Translations under genes and position numbers: made by a program
Notes under the pieces: generated by a model
The model's database searches: none
What the model saw: the letters and a program-made list of their open reading frames with translations, nothing else
What the model was told of the DNA's origin: nothing
DNA from: Sideroxydans lithotrophicus ES-1
GTDB taxonomy: Bacteria > Pseudomonadota > Gammaproteobacteria > Burkholderiales > Gallionellaceae
Assembly (NCBI RefSeq): GCF_000025705.1
Contig: NC_013959.1
Location: 2,798,001 to 2,862,000 of the forward strand
DNA: 64,000 nt
Direction of reading: 5' to 3'
Shown: piece by piece, positions 9,798-17,469 of the stretch
Numbering within the stretch: the first letter of the stretch is position 1
How the letters are laid out: each line of letters opens with the position of its first letter

Positions 9798-11147
9798 ATG
9801 AATATGAACCGCACAACTAGCTCTATCTCCCCAGCGCAACCATATAGCGCATTCGCATCCCAAGTAAAATATGCGGTAGCCTGCATTCTCGAAAATGGCT
9901 CAATAGATTCTGCTATTACAGAAAAACTTTTGAATGGGGCAGCTGCGGAAGCTTTAGTCAGTTATGTGTCCAACGAGTTGAGGGCCGCTGATGGCATCTA
10001 TTTCACCGGTCACGAACTGTCCAAATACGTTGCATCATGTATCGCTGACCGCTTGCAAAATGGGGCCTCTATCGCTGATCCGACGTGTGGTGCGGGTGAC
10101 CTCTTACTAGCGTGCGCCGCAACATTTGGTCTTGGGAGTGATTTATTACACACGATTCGCGCATGGGAAAAAAGAATTGTTGCATGCGACCTGCATGATT
10201 CTTTTGTCGAAGCGACGAAAGCGCGCCTTATGTTATTGGCTGCCAAGAGCCATTCTTCAGGGAAGGGTTCGAAAAACGTATCGATGAGTTCAGAAGCCCC
10301 ATTCGACCAAGTGCAAATGGGCGATTACTTCAATAATATTGAGCGAATTTCTCAAGTCGATTGCGTAGTAATGAATCCTCCTTTTGTTTCCGTTAGTTCT
10401 CCATCTGACTGCAAATGGGCTAAAGGTAATGTCCAACTGGCCGGCGTAATCTTGGATTGCGTTATTACTAATGCTAAAGATGGACAGGAAATAGTTGCAG
10501 TGCTACCAGACGTTTTACGTAGTGGAACTCGCTATGCGCGGTGGCGAAAGTATATTTCTAGCCAAGCGGAAATTAAGAACATTTCTTTATACGGGCGCTT
10601 TGATAAAAACACTGATGTCGATGTCTTTGTCATTCACCTGATAAAGAATAACGCCGCCAATATTTCACTTTGTGGCGACTGGTCAAATTTTGCCGGGCAT
10701 TGCCTTAGTGATCCAGAAACCATTCTTATGGAGAGCGTTTTTCGTGTTTCGGTAGGCGCATATGTCCCCTTTAGAGCCAAGGTGGCAGGTAAGAAAGTAC
10801 CCTATCTATGTGTATCACATGCAATTCCAGATGGTGAGACCGAAATAGACGAAAAGTGCATATTCGATGGGACGCTGCACCAAACACCATTTGTGGTCAT
10901 ACGCAGGACATCCAATCCATCTGATCCTAGGCGGGTGATACCGTCACTGATAACCAGCCCTCTGCAAGTTGCAGTTGAAAACCATTTGATTGTTCTCTCC
11001 CCAATTGACGGTAAATTGAGTACGTGTAAGAAGCTAATGAAATCGCTTCTCCGTCCCGAAGTAGATGAATGGATGAATAACGCAATTCGCTGCCGTCACT
11101 TAACTACTTCTGTAGTGAAAAAACTACCTTTGGTTGATTGGTTATGA
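9798..11147 (+). CDS. N6-adenine DNA methylase-like protein, first gene of the four-gene system
   Basis: A 449-aa protein with the amino-methyltransferase fold of Eco57I/HsdM-type enzymes. It has an IYFTGHELSKYVA segment (residues 67-79) like the one before the SAM domain in those families, the SAM-binding motif I DPTCGAGDL (94-102) and the catalytic NPPF (193-196). The C-terminal half could recognise DNA. No nuclease or helicase motif is present and no specificity subunit lies nearby. It is clearly lower in GC than parC. Its stop overlaps the next start (ATGA). Start uncertain: ATGs at 9798 and 9804, neither with a good ribosome-binding site. It may modify DNA or only sense it; neither is shown. 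Confidence 0.85.
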   Translation: MNMNRTTSSISPAQPYSAFASQVKYAVACILENGSIDSAITEKLLNGAAAEALVSYVSNELRAADGIYFTGHELSKYVASCIADRLQNGASIADPTCGAGDLLLACAATFGLGSDLLHTIRAWEKRIVACDLHDSFVEATKARLMLLAAKSHSSGKGSKNVSMSSEAPFDQVQMGDYFNNIERISQVDCVVMNPPFVSVSSPSDCKWAKGNVQLAGVILDCVITNAKDGQEIVAVLPDVLRSGTRYARWRKYISSQAEIKNISLYGRFDKNTDVDVFVIHLIKNNAANISLCGDWSNFAGHCLSDPETILMESVFRVSVGAYVPFRAKVAGKKVPYLCVSHAIPDGETEIDEKCIFDGTLHQTPFVVIRRTSNPSDPRRVIPSLITSPLQVAVENHLIVLSPIDGKLSTCKKLMKSLLRPEVDEWMNNAIRCRHLTTSVVKKLPLVDWL

Positions 11148-13213
11148 CTACCGCGACTTTCCGCTTTTCTCCCGCAATTTTAACTAGGCTCGGTGAGGAA
11201 TTAAACCAAAGTCCAGATCAAAGCATTTTGGAATTGGTAAAGAATTCGTATGACGCCAATGCTAACCTTTGCACTATCAAGATAACCAATACAACAACAA
11301 TTGGTGGCGAAATTAGTATCGTTGATGATGGTGATGGCATGGATGCCAATGCCATAAAGAATGGCTGGCTTATACTCGGAAAATCAAGTAAAGAAAGCGA
11401 CGTACCAACTCGTTTGGGTAGACGACCGGCAGGCAGCAAAGGCTTGGGTAGGTTAGCTGCTTTAAGAATGGGTAAAGAAGTTACCTTATCTGCAGTACAG
11501 CGCGGAAATTCAAGACGTATCCATCACTTAACTATTGACTGGTCAAAGTTTGACTCGGCGAATGTCGTGGAAGACGTCGAGTTGCAAATTTCAACAATGA
11601 AAAATGTTGAACTTGGCCAAGGGGTCACCATTGTACTTAAGGATTTGCGGGCAGCGGTTCGTCCGGACGAAGTAAAGCGCCTAGCAAGGTCGCTGTTACT
11701 GCTCACAGACCCTTTCGGTGACAAAGCCAATGGATTCCAAGTAAATTTGATTGCGCCAGAGTTTAAAGAAGTAGAAGCCTTGTTAAGTAAAAAATACTTT
11801 GATCAAGCCGACTACCATTTATACGCAAAGATAGATGCTAACGGCTCGGGATCCGCAAGAATTTTGGATTGGCAAGGAAAGGTCTTAGCCAAAGCAGATC
11901 ACGCAGAGCTAAGGAGAAAGAAGCAGGCTGAGCGGTACAAAGCCCCTCAGTCTGTCTTTGACCTATGGGCCTTTCTATTGGGAGGAACAGAGTTCAGCGC
12001 ACGTCGTGTTACCAAAACGGAAATCACTGATTGGTTAACCACCTTTGGTGGAGTACACGTGTATCAAGATGAAATACGTGTAGCGCCATATGGAAACCAA
12101 GGGAATGACTGGCTGGAAATGAACTTAGCGAGGGTCAAAAGCCCTGAGGAACGTCCAGGGACACACAATTCTATTGGTCGAATCACTGTTCCGGGTTCAG
12201 GCAAGTACTCGCTAAAGCAAAAAACGGATAGAACTGGATTTATAGAAAATGACACCTTTGGTGAGTTGAAGGAATTCGCGCAAGATGCACTTAACTGGAT
12301 GGCGAGGTGGCGCTTAGAAAAAGCGGAGCTGAGAAGACGGAACGAAAAAGAGGCAGCACCAAAAGCAGCTGTTATCCAAAAAGACAAAGTGGATGCGGCC
12401 ATTGCTCTGGCCGAACCCAAAGTACGTAAAATTATTGAATCCGCATTCTCTGGATATCAGAAAACTCGTGACAAAGAGACAGACGCTCTCAAGAAGGAAA
12501 TTCAACTTTATCGAACGTTAAGTACTGCCGGCATAACAGCAGCGACGTTCTCGCATGAGGCTCATGGCAATCCTCTAAAGACCATTGATCTTAGCGTTAC
12601 TGCACTTTCACAGCGAATACCTAAGATAGTAAAGGTAAAAACGGATCAAGCTAAGCTGCTAGCCCCTGTTGAAAGTATTAAATCTGCCTCATCCAGCTTG
12701 GCAACACTTGGAACTGCCACTTTAAGCCTAGTACGCGCATCAAAGCGGCGAATGGCGCGTGTATCCATCCATGAGACTATCGATCACATTACGAAGCTCA
12801 TGGAACCATTCATGTTAGGAAGAGACTCGAAAATCGAGCATCATTTGTGCAAAGGTGACCCTTACCTCCGCACTTCAGAAGCCGCGATTGAATCAGTTTT
12901 CGCTAACCTAATTAATAATTCTCTGGCAGCTTTTGAGCGAGCCGCAACAGCGAATCGCTTTATCACTATAACGACGAGCGTCAAGGATGAAGTTATTGAA
13001 ATCGTTTTTGCAGATACAGGTCCTGGAATTGCTGATCTAAAATTGTCTGAAATCTGGCTGCCAGGTGCCACGACGAATCCGGATGGAACTGGACTCGGTT
13101 TGACCATAGTTAGAGACACCGTCAAAGATATGGGGGGGAAGATTGATGCAGTATCCAACGGCCCTCTTGGTGGGGCGGAATTCACGATTCTTCTCCCAAT
13201 ATTAGGATCTTAA
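11144..13213 (+). CDS. Double-GHKL protein: paraMORC/MutL-like ATPase fused to histidine kinase
   Basis: A 689-aa protein with two ATPase modules of the GHKL superfamily. The N-terminal one is Hsp90/MutL/MORC-like: ELVKNSYDA (about 30-38), DDGDGM (61-66) and GSKGLGRLA (97-105). A Lys/Glu-rich, coiled-coil-like segment lies at about 390-460. The C-terminal half looks like a sensor kinase: FSHEAHGNPL with the candidate phospho-His near 471, an N-box ANLINNSLAAF (near 587), a G1 box ADTGPGI (near 624) and a G2 box DGTGLGL (near 648). There is no membrane segment. It is coupled to the methylase gene by ATGA and followed after one base by the receiver-like gene. The N-terminal module may act as a DNA clamp that controls kinase output (inference). 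Confidence 0.85.
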   Translation: MTTATFRFSPAILTRLGEELNQSPDQSILELVKNSYDANANLCTIKITNTTTIGGEISIVDDGDGMDANAIKNGWLILGKSSKESDVPTRLGRRPAGSKGLGRLAALRMGKEVTLSAVQRGNSRRIHHLTIDWSKFDSANVVEDVELQISTMKNVELGQGVTIVLKDLRAAVRPDEVKRLARSLLLLTDPFGDKANGFQVNLIAPEFKEVEALLSKKYFDQADYHLYAKIDANGSGSARILDWQGKVLAKADHAELRRKKQAERYKAPQSVFDLWAFLLGGTEFSARRVTKTEITDWLTTFGGVHVYQDEIRVAPYGNQGNDWLEMNLARVKSPEERPGTHNSIGRITVPGSGKYSLKQKTDRTGFIENDTFGELKEFAQDALNWMARWRLEKAELRRRNEKEAAPKAAVIQKDKVDAAIALAEPKVRKIIESAFSGYQKTRDKETDALKKEIQLYRTLSTAGITAATFSHEAHGNPLKTIDLSVTALSQRIPKIVKVKTDQAKLLAPVESIKSASSSLATLGTATLSLVRASKRRMARVSIHETIDHITKLMEPFMLGRDSKIEHHLCKGDPYLRTSEAAIESVFANLINNSLAAFERAATANRFITITTSVKDEVIEIVFADTGPGIADLKLSEIWLPGATTNPDGTGLGLTIVRDTVKDMGGKIDAVSNGPLGGAEFTILLPILGS

Positions 13214-13214
13214 T

Positions 13215-13910
13215 ATGACATTGACCTACCAAGACCGAACAATAGAACGAGTCCGCCTTATAGATGACAATGCTGAAGTTCGACAGACTTACCGATACCC
13301 GGTCGAGGAGCTTGAGATCGCTGCGGAAGAAGTTATTGGACCAATAGTAGACATCTCAACTTTACTTGCTACGTTTGATAAAGCCCATGACGCAGTAATA
13401 TGTGATTTCAATTTAAAAGTAAAAAACTATTCCACCATTAACGGTGACGAGATTGTCTCAGGACTCTACAAGAACAATTTCCCGGCTGTTCTGTGTACTA
13501 GGATAGATAAACACTTACCCGAGGCAATTCGTCGCAGCCGCCGTCACATTCCTGTTGTTATATCACCGAGCGATCTCTCATCTGAAACGCTAGAAAACGC
13601 TTTTCAAACTTGCGTTGCCGAATTTAAGGGCAATTTTTCCCCCATACGGCGGCCATGGAAAACACTTATTAGGATTGAGGGTGGTGAGTTACTTGGCAAT
13701 GGCGACCTGATACAAGTGAACGCTATCATTCCTGAGTGGAGTCCTTCCATACTGGTCAGTTTTGAATGGCGAATAAATCATAACGCAGCACTCATAAATG
13801 TTCGAGATCGCCTTGCAAAAGGTGAAATCGTTCGACTTTATGCCACAGTAAATGTGGGTGCGGAGGATGCAGACGATTTGTTCGTCGAAGACTGGTCGTT
13901 AAGTAAATAG
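13215..13910 (+). CDS. Receiver-like protein with unknown C-terminal domain
   Basis: A 231-aa protein. The N-terminal about 125 residues resemble a two-component receiver: an acidic pair in LIDDN (17-18), a candidate phospho-Asp in AVICDFNL (residue 64) and a Ser/Thr position in VLCTRID (Thr95). The usual Lys before Pro (KP) appears as SP in VVISPSD, so phosphorylation chemistry may be altered. The C-terminal about 90 residues look beta-rich and match no domain I know. AGGA precedes the ATG. Its place directly after the histidine-kinase-like gene suggests a phosphorelay partner (inference). Confidence 0.65.
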   Translation: MTLTYQDRTIERVRLIDDNAEVRQTYRYPVEELEIAAEEVIGPIVDISTLLATFDKAHDAVICDFNLKVKNYSTINGDEIVSGLYKNNFPAVLCTRIDKHLPEAIRRSRRHIPVVISPSDLSSETLENAFQTCVAEFKGNFSPIRRPWKTLIRIEGGELLGNGDLIQVNAIIPEWSPSILVSFEWRINHNAALINVRDRLAKGEIVRLYATVNVGAEDADDLFVEDWSLSK

Positions 13911-13912
13911 TT

Positions 13913-14911
13913 ATGAACACCACACACGATCCCAGCTTGGTTGTACTCGATGTCGGGCACGGTAATGCCAATATTATTCACGAGAATGGCGTAACTGTCG
14001 TCGTTGATACAGGACTGAAAGGACGGCTACTTGAGTATCTGCTTCATAGAAATATCTCACAAATCGAACTTGTAATTTTATCCCACTCCGATGCGGATCA
14101 TATTAGCGGATTAGCTGGGATGCTGAGTGCTGGGATTAGTGTGAACGCGGTGGTATTAAATGCTGATGCAGACAAGAACAGTGAAGCTTGGCGTGATCTA
14201 ATTTTCGTTTTGGATGAAGAGCACTATAAGAATGGTCCAAAGTTAACTGTAGGTCTCGCTGATGGCCCGTTGCCCATCCCTGGTTTCAAAAATGCATTGC
14301 TTGAAGTTGCCGCACCAACAAGGCTTCTCGCAGCATTTGGCGTCGGAGGGAAGGATAAACAAGATAGATTGATAACAAGCAATTCACTAAGTGCTGTCAT
14401 CAGAGTACTTTACAACGGTACGCCAGTAGCTTTGCTCAGCGGCGATATGGATGAAATTACTCTTGATGAGATTATTTCAAAAAAAATAAACGCAAAAGCA
14501 CTTTTTTTGGTTTTCCCCCATCACGGCGGCCTTCCAAATGCGGCGAATCCGACAGCATTCGCCAGTAAATTGATGGATACGGTTCAACCGCAAACAGTAA
14601 TATTTTCTCTAGGTCGAGAGAAGCATGCGAATCCAAATGCCGCTATTCTCGAAACCATTTTGAAGCATACGAATAGCGTTCGAATTGGATGCACCCAGCT
14701 TTCAAAACAATGCTCCGAGGAAATACCATCCGCAACGCGAACATTTGCCCCTGCACTATTTTCTGCCGGCTGGAAAGGCAGCTTGTGTTGCGCCGGGACG
14801 ATGGAAATCAGGTTGCTCCAGCCGGATATATCTGAGCCGACCAAAACCGAGCATCAACAATTCATAATTGAACACGTACCTCAAGCGCTCTGCCAGCAAA
14901 GGCAACGTTAA
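13913..14911 (+). CDS. ComEC/Rec2-like metallo-beta-lactamase-fold hydrolase, last gene of the system
   Basis: A 332-aa soluble MBL-fold protein. The metal-binding motif is HSDADH (58-63), the HxDxDH variant typical of the ComEC/Rec2 hydrolase branch. Other ligands are probably in LLSGDMD and VFPHHGG, and the N-terminal LDVGHGNANII matches the usual DVGxGxA strand. No channel helices are present, so it is the hydrolase domain alone. ComEC-type domains are thought to degrade DNA; here it may be the effector of the operon (inference). It lies two bases after the receiver-like gene. The last 25 or so residues are unlike the family and may reflect a frame-tail extension. Confidence 0.82.
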   Translation: MNTTHDPSLVVLDVGHGNANIIHENGVTVVVDTGLKGRLLEYLLHRNISQIELVILSHSDADHISGLAGMLSAGISVNAVVLNADADKNSEAWRDLIFVLDEEHYKNGPKLTVGLADGPLPIPGFKNALLEVAAPTRLLAAFGVGGKDKQDRLITSNSLSAVIRVLYNGTPVALLSGDMDEITLDEIISKKINAKALFLVFPHHGGLPNAANPTAFASKLMDTVQPQTVIFSLGREKHANPNAAILETILKHTNSVRIGCTQLSKQCSEEIPSATRTFAPALFSAGWKGSLCCAGTMEIRLLQPDISEPTKTEHQQFIIEHVPQALCQQRQR

Positions 14912-15094
14912 GTGAGTTAAAGAAGATCAAACGGGTCGAAGCAAAAGGGGGCAGGTTTGCATTGTCGCAGCAACCAAATCTGCCAACCATTTCGAGTTGC
15001 AAAACCAAAAAAAGTCCTCAAAGGGTCTAGAAACGATGCGCTGCAAAAAAAGACCTGAACGATTTAAGAAAACCTCAGCTTCGCATTTATTTTG

Positions 15095-15205
15095 TTACGC
15101 CCAAGACCGCGTAAACAGTTCATCCATCGCAGCAGTAATGCGGTCGCCTTCTTGTTCAAGTGTGGCAATTTTTTCACCCGGCTGATCCGTGGCGACGGAA
15201 ATGGA
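15095..15205 (-). pseudogene. C-terminal remnant of an unidentified protein
   Basis: On the minus strand one frame reads GEKIATLEQEGDRITAAMDE and then LFTRSWA before a TAA at 15095-15097. It is an amphipathic, charged, plausible protein C-terminus with no start upstream, where the frame runs into the short tandem repeats beside the IS element. It is probably the tail of a gene destroyed by rearrangement. The original protein cannot be named from this much sequence. Confidence 0.35.
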
Positions 15206-15245
15206 ACAACAGGGGACAGACCAAATGGAACAACAGGGGACAGAC
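15199..15245. repeat. Two tandem copies of a 23-nt unit abutting the IS left end
   Basis: The unit starts AAATGGAACAACAGG and ends GGACAGAC. Copies lie at 15199-15221 and 15223-15245, one base apart. The second copy ends five bases before the IS terminal repeat. Confidence 0.85.
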
Positions 15246-15307
15246 TGAACTGACCCGGGCCTTTCGGACACATTTAAGTGGAGTCACAATACACTTGGAG
15301 GTGTCAG

Positions 15308-15634
15308 ATGGGCAAGGAACGAAGAGCAGTCAATCCTGAGCGAGTGCGTCAGCGTTTCAACCGGGAATTCAAACTGGAAGCGGTACGGTTGCTGGAACTG
15401 GGCGAGAAGCCGGCAACGCAACTGGCGATGGAACTGGGCATTCCCCGCAACCGGCTCTACAAATGGCAGAAGGAACTGAGCACCAAAGGGCCGGAAGCGT
15501 TTCAGGGAACAGGACGCAAACCCTTGGAACAGCAAAGCGAAGTGGCCCGGCTCAAAGCGGAACTGAAGCGTGTCACGGAAGAGCGGGACATCCTAAAAAA
15601 GGCCGCAGCGTACTTTGCCAAGGAACTCGGGTGA
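15308..15634 (+). CDS. IS3-family transposase OrfA (helix-turn-helix protein)
   Basis: A 108-aa DNA-binding protein. The N-terminal helix-turn-helix lies in FNREFKLEAVRLLELGE followed by TQLAMELGIPRNRLYKWQKE. The C-terminal leucine-zipper-like helix (EVARLKAELKRVTEERDILK) mediates dimerisation in this family. Codons CTA AAA AAG about 40 bases before the stop form the A-AAA-AAG heptamer for -1 frameshifting into orfB, giving the OrfAB transposase. Its TGA overlaps a possible GTG start of orfB. Confidence 0.93.
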   Translation: MGKERRAVNPERVRQRFNREFKLEAVRLLELGEKPATQLAMELGIPRNRLYKWQKELSTKGPEAFQGTGRKPLEQQSEVARLKAELKRVTEERDILKKAAAYFAKELG

Positions 15635-16491
15635 AGTACGCCTTCATACAGAAATACGAGAACGAGTACCGGGTCAGCAGCCTGTGCCGCGTGATGCAGG
15701 TATCGCGCAGCGGCTACTACACATGGCGTGATCGACCTGCAAAGAGCGATGCGCCGCAGAATGAGTTGCTGTCGCAGATACGCCGTGTGCATATGCAATC
15801 GCGGCAAGCCTACGGGGCGAAGAAGACCTGGCTTGCGCTGAAGTCGCGAGGCGTTACCTGCGGCAAACATAGTGTGGCGCGGTTGCGCAAACAGGCGGGG
15901 ATAGAAGCAAGGCGCAAACGCCGCTTCCGGATAACGGTTGAGAACCATGCCACCGCTCCGGCAGCACCCAACCTGGTGCAACAGCAGTTCCGGGTGGATC
16001 ACCCGAATCGCATCTGGGTGGGCGACATGACCTACATTCGCACTCGTCAGGGATGGTTGTACCTGGCCATATTGCTGGATCTGTACTCGCGGAGGGTGGT
16101 CGGCTGGTCAATGAGCGACCGACCTGACTTGGCCTTGATCTTGAACGCGCTCGACATGGCGCTGGAGCAACGCCAACCGCGTGCGGGATTGATCCACCAC
16201 ACCGATCAGGGGCCGATCTATGCGGCACGGAAATATCGTGAGAGGATGGCGGCGCACGGCATCCAGCCCAGCATGAGCGCCAAGGGCAATGCGTACGATA
16301 ACGCGGTGGCGGAAAGCTTCTTCGGCAACCTGAAGAACGAAGTGATCCACCATATCGACTTCGAGAGCCGTGATACAGCCAGGGCGGCTGTATTTGATTA
16401 CATCGAGCTGTTCTATAACCGTAGCCGGATGCACCAGTCGCTAGGTTATGTCAGTCCGGTAGAGTTCGAGCGAAGCATGTGTGTCGCTTGA
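15631..16491 (+). CDS. IS3-family transposase OrfB (DDE integrase catalytic domain)
   Basis: Catalytic part of the transposase, 286 aa from the GTG that overlaps the orfA stop. It has an HTH_21-like N-terminal segment (QSRQAYGAKKTWLAL), then the rve core with catalytic Asp in WVGDMTYI, Asp in IHHTDQG and Glu in AVAESFFGNLKNE, the DD(35)E spacing of the family. The frame is open upstream through the slippery site, so the functional product is probably the OrfAB fusion. No internal stop or frameshift is seen. Confidence 0.93.
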   Translation: MKYAFIQKYENEYRVSSLCRVMQVSRSGYYTWRDRPAKSDAPQNELLSQIRRVHMQSRQAYGAKKTWLALKSRGVTCGKHSVARLRKQAGIEARRKRRFRITVENHATAPAAPNLVQQQFRVDHPNRIWVGDMTYIRTRQGWLYLAILLDLYSRRVVGWSMSDRPDLALILNALDMALEQRQPRAGLIHHTDQGPIYAARKYRERMAAHGIQPSMSAKGNAYDNAVAESFFGNLKNEVIHHIDFESRDTARAAVFDYIELFYNRSRMHQSLGYVSPVEFERSMCVA

Positions 16492-16562
16492 TTGGAGTGT
16501 CCGAAAGGCCCGGGTCAATTCAGACCACAATTTTTTCAGAGCCTTCCCTCAAGGAGTTTGCC

Positions 16563-16643
16563 ATGCAATTTTCAAAGAAACTTTTCTCTATTGTTGCCGG
16601 CCTACAGAGGCCAAAGGGGTCGGGTTCGGATTATTTTCCATAA
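16563..16643 (+). pseudogene. Possible truncated gene start after the IS element
   Basis: A strong AAGGAG (16551-16556) precedes an ATG at 16563 that opens a 26-codon frame beginning MQFSKKLFSIVAG, a signal-like or membrane-anchor-like N-terminus. It then runs into a Gly/Ser stretch and stops. It looks like the 5' end of a gene whose remainder was lost. It could instead be a small membrane peptide; I cannot tell. Confidence 0.3.
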
Positions 16644-16701
16644 CCAATTCCGTCAGGCATTTTCTGCACAACTGCATCAAGCCCATCATCCATAAGCCCA
16701 C

Positions 16702-16730
16702 TTGATTGTTAGTAGCTTTTAAGCTACATT
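16702..16730 (+). promoter_or_regulatory. Promoter with overlapping operator for the first toxin-antitoxin pair
   Basis: TTGATT (16702-16707), 17 bases, then TACATT (16725-16730). A perfect palindrome GTAGCT-TTTA-AGCTAC (16712-16727) sits across the spacer and -10 element. The predicted start of transcription is about 16737, which is the first base of the toxin ATG, so the message may be leaderless. Autorepression through this palindrome is inferred. Confidence 0.65.
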
Positions 16731-16736
16731 GTTCTC

Positions 16737-17060
16737 ATGATCGAAGTCTTCCGTTACCAGACTGAGGATGGCACCGAGCCAATGACTGATTGGCTGCAGT
16801 CGCTACGAGACAAGCAAGCACAGGCCAAGATTCGCGTCCGCCTCAAACGTCTGGAAGCGGGAAATTTTGGAGACTGCGATCCGGTAGGCGATGGTGTGCT
16901 GGAGTTGCGCGAGCATATTGGCGCTGGGTATCGGGTGTACTTTGGTCGCCATGGACAGACGGTTGTCATCTTGCTATGCGGTGGTTCCAAGAGATCGCAA
17001 GCGTCAGACATCAAGACCGCCAAGGAATATTGGCAAGATTGGAAGCGGAGGCAAATATGA
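16737..17060 (+). CDS. RelE/ParE-superfamily toxin (HI1419-type killer protein)
   Basis: A 107-aa addiction-module toxin of the HI1419 type. It opens with IEVFRYQTEDGTEPMTDWL, the characteristic N-terminus, and has the RLKRLEAGNFGDCDPVGDGV and GYRVYFGR strands. Related toxins are ribosome-dependent mRNA nucleases. Gene order is toxin first, then antitoxin, overlapping by ATGA. No ribosome-binding site precedes the ATG, in line with a leaderless message. The patch lies between an IS element and other accessory genes. Confidence 0.9.
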   Translation: MIEVFRYQTEDGTEPMTDWLQSLRDKQAQAKIRVRLKRLEAGNFGDCDPVGDGVLELREHIGAGYRVYFGRHGQTVVILLCGGSKRSQASDIKTAKEYWQDWKRRQI

Positions 17061-17389
17061 GCAAAAAAATCAAAGCAGCGGTATCACACCACGAACTCGA
17101 AGTAGCCGAACTGCGTGCAGATCGTGAACTGGCTGTCGAATATCTCAAAGCCGCCATGGAATCTCTCGATGATCCCGATGATCGCGCAGCCGGGTTGCTC
17201 GCACTGCGCACTGTTGCCGAGGCATATGGCGGATTAGGTGCGGTTGCCGCCGAGGCCGGTATCAGTCGCGAATCGTTGTATCGCACACTCTCGGCCAATG
17301 GCAACCCAACACTGAAAACGTTGCTCGCTGTGCTGAAGGCGGTAGGTATGAAGCTCTCGGTAGAGCCGGATCAACACGTGGCCGCGTAA
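17057..17389 (+). CDS. HI1420-type antitoxin with helix-turn-helix domain
   Basis: A 110-aa antitoxin partner of the preceding toxin. The C-terminal half holds an XRE-like helix-turn-helix (GAVAAEAGISRESLYRTLSA then GNPTLKTLLAVLKAVGMKL), the pattern of the HI1420 family. It should neutralise the toxin and repress the operon through the palindrome at 16712-16727 (inference). Its ATG overlaps the toxin stop (ATGA), with GGAGG ten bases upstream inside the toxin gene. Confidence 0.92.
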   Translation: MSKKIKAAVSHHELEVAELRADRELAVEYLKAAMESLDDPDDRAAGLLALRTVAEAYGGLGAVAAEAGISRESLYRTLSANGNPTLKTLLAVLKAVGMKLSVEPDQHVAA

Positions 17390-17415
17390 ACTGAAAGAAA
17401 ACAGAATCAAGCAGA

Positions 17416-17455
17416 TCACCACGTTTTTCTATTGCGCAGGCAACTATTCCAATTT
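17416..17455. repeat. Copy 1 of a dispersed repeat of about 35 bp (CACCACGTTTT type)
   Basis: The stretch CACCACGTTTTTCTATTGCG continuing to CAACTATTC recurs with three substitutions at about 19232-19268. Each copy lies between accessory genes, just upstream of the DUF1398 gene and of HigBA respectively. Function unknown. Confidence 0.6.
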
Positions 17456-17469
17456 GAGGAGAATCCTTA

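Larger units (their letters stand above)
14912..15250. other. Gene debris between the four-gene system and the IS element
   Basis: About 340 bases without an intact gene. It holds a broken C-terminal coding fragment on the minus strand (15095-15205) and a 24-bp tandem duplication next to the IS left end (15199-15245). The rest shows no recognisable feature. Confidence 0.5.
15251..16517 (+). mobile_element. Complete IS3-family insertion sequence, 1267 bp
   Basis: Bounded by perfect 21-bp terminal inverted repeats (15251-15271 and 16497-16517, beginning TGACCCGGGC). The match continues imperfectly a few bases outward. It contains orfA and orfB in the -1 relation typical of the family, with a slippery A-AAA-AAG. 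Both frames are intact, so it may be active. The immediate flanks (AAC left, ATT right) do not form an obvious 3-4 bp target duplication, which suggests rearrangement or a longer terminal repeat than marked. Confidence 0.93.

Noticed and set aside
9798-14911. Classical restriction-modification system or Detocs
   Set aside because: There is a methylase-like gene but no restriction endonuclease, helicase or specificity subunit. The kinase-receiver pair lacks the nucleosidase or other effector expected for Detocs.
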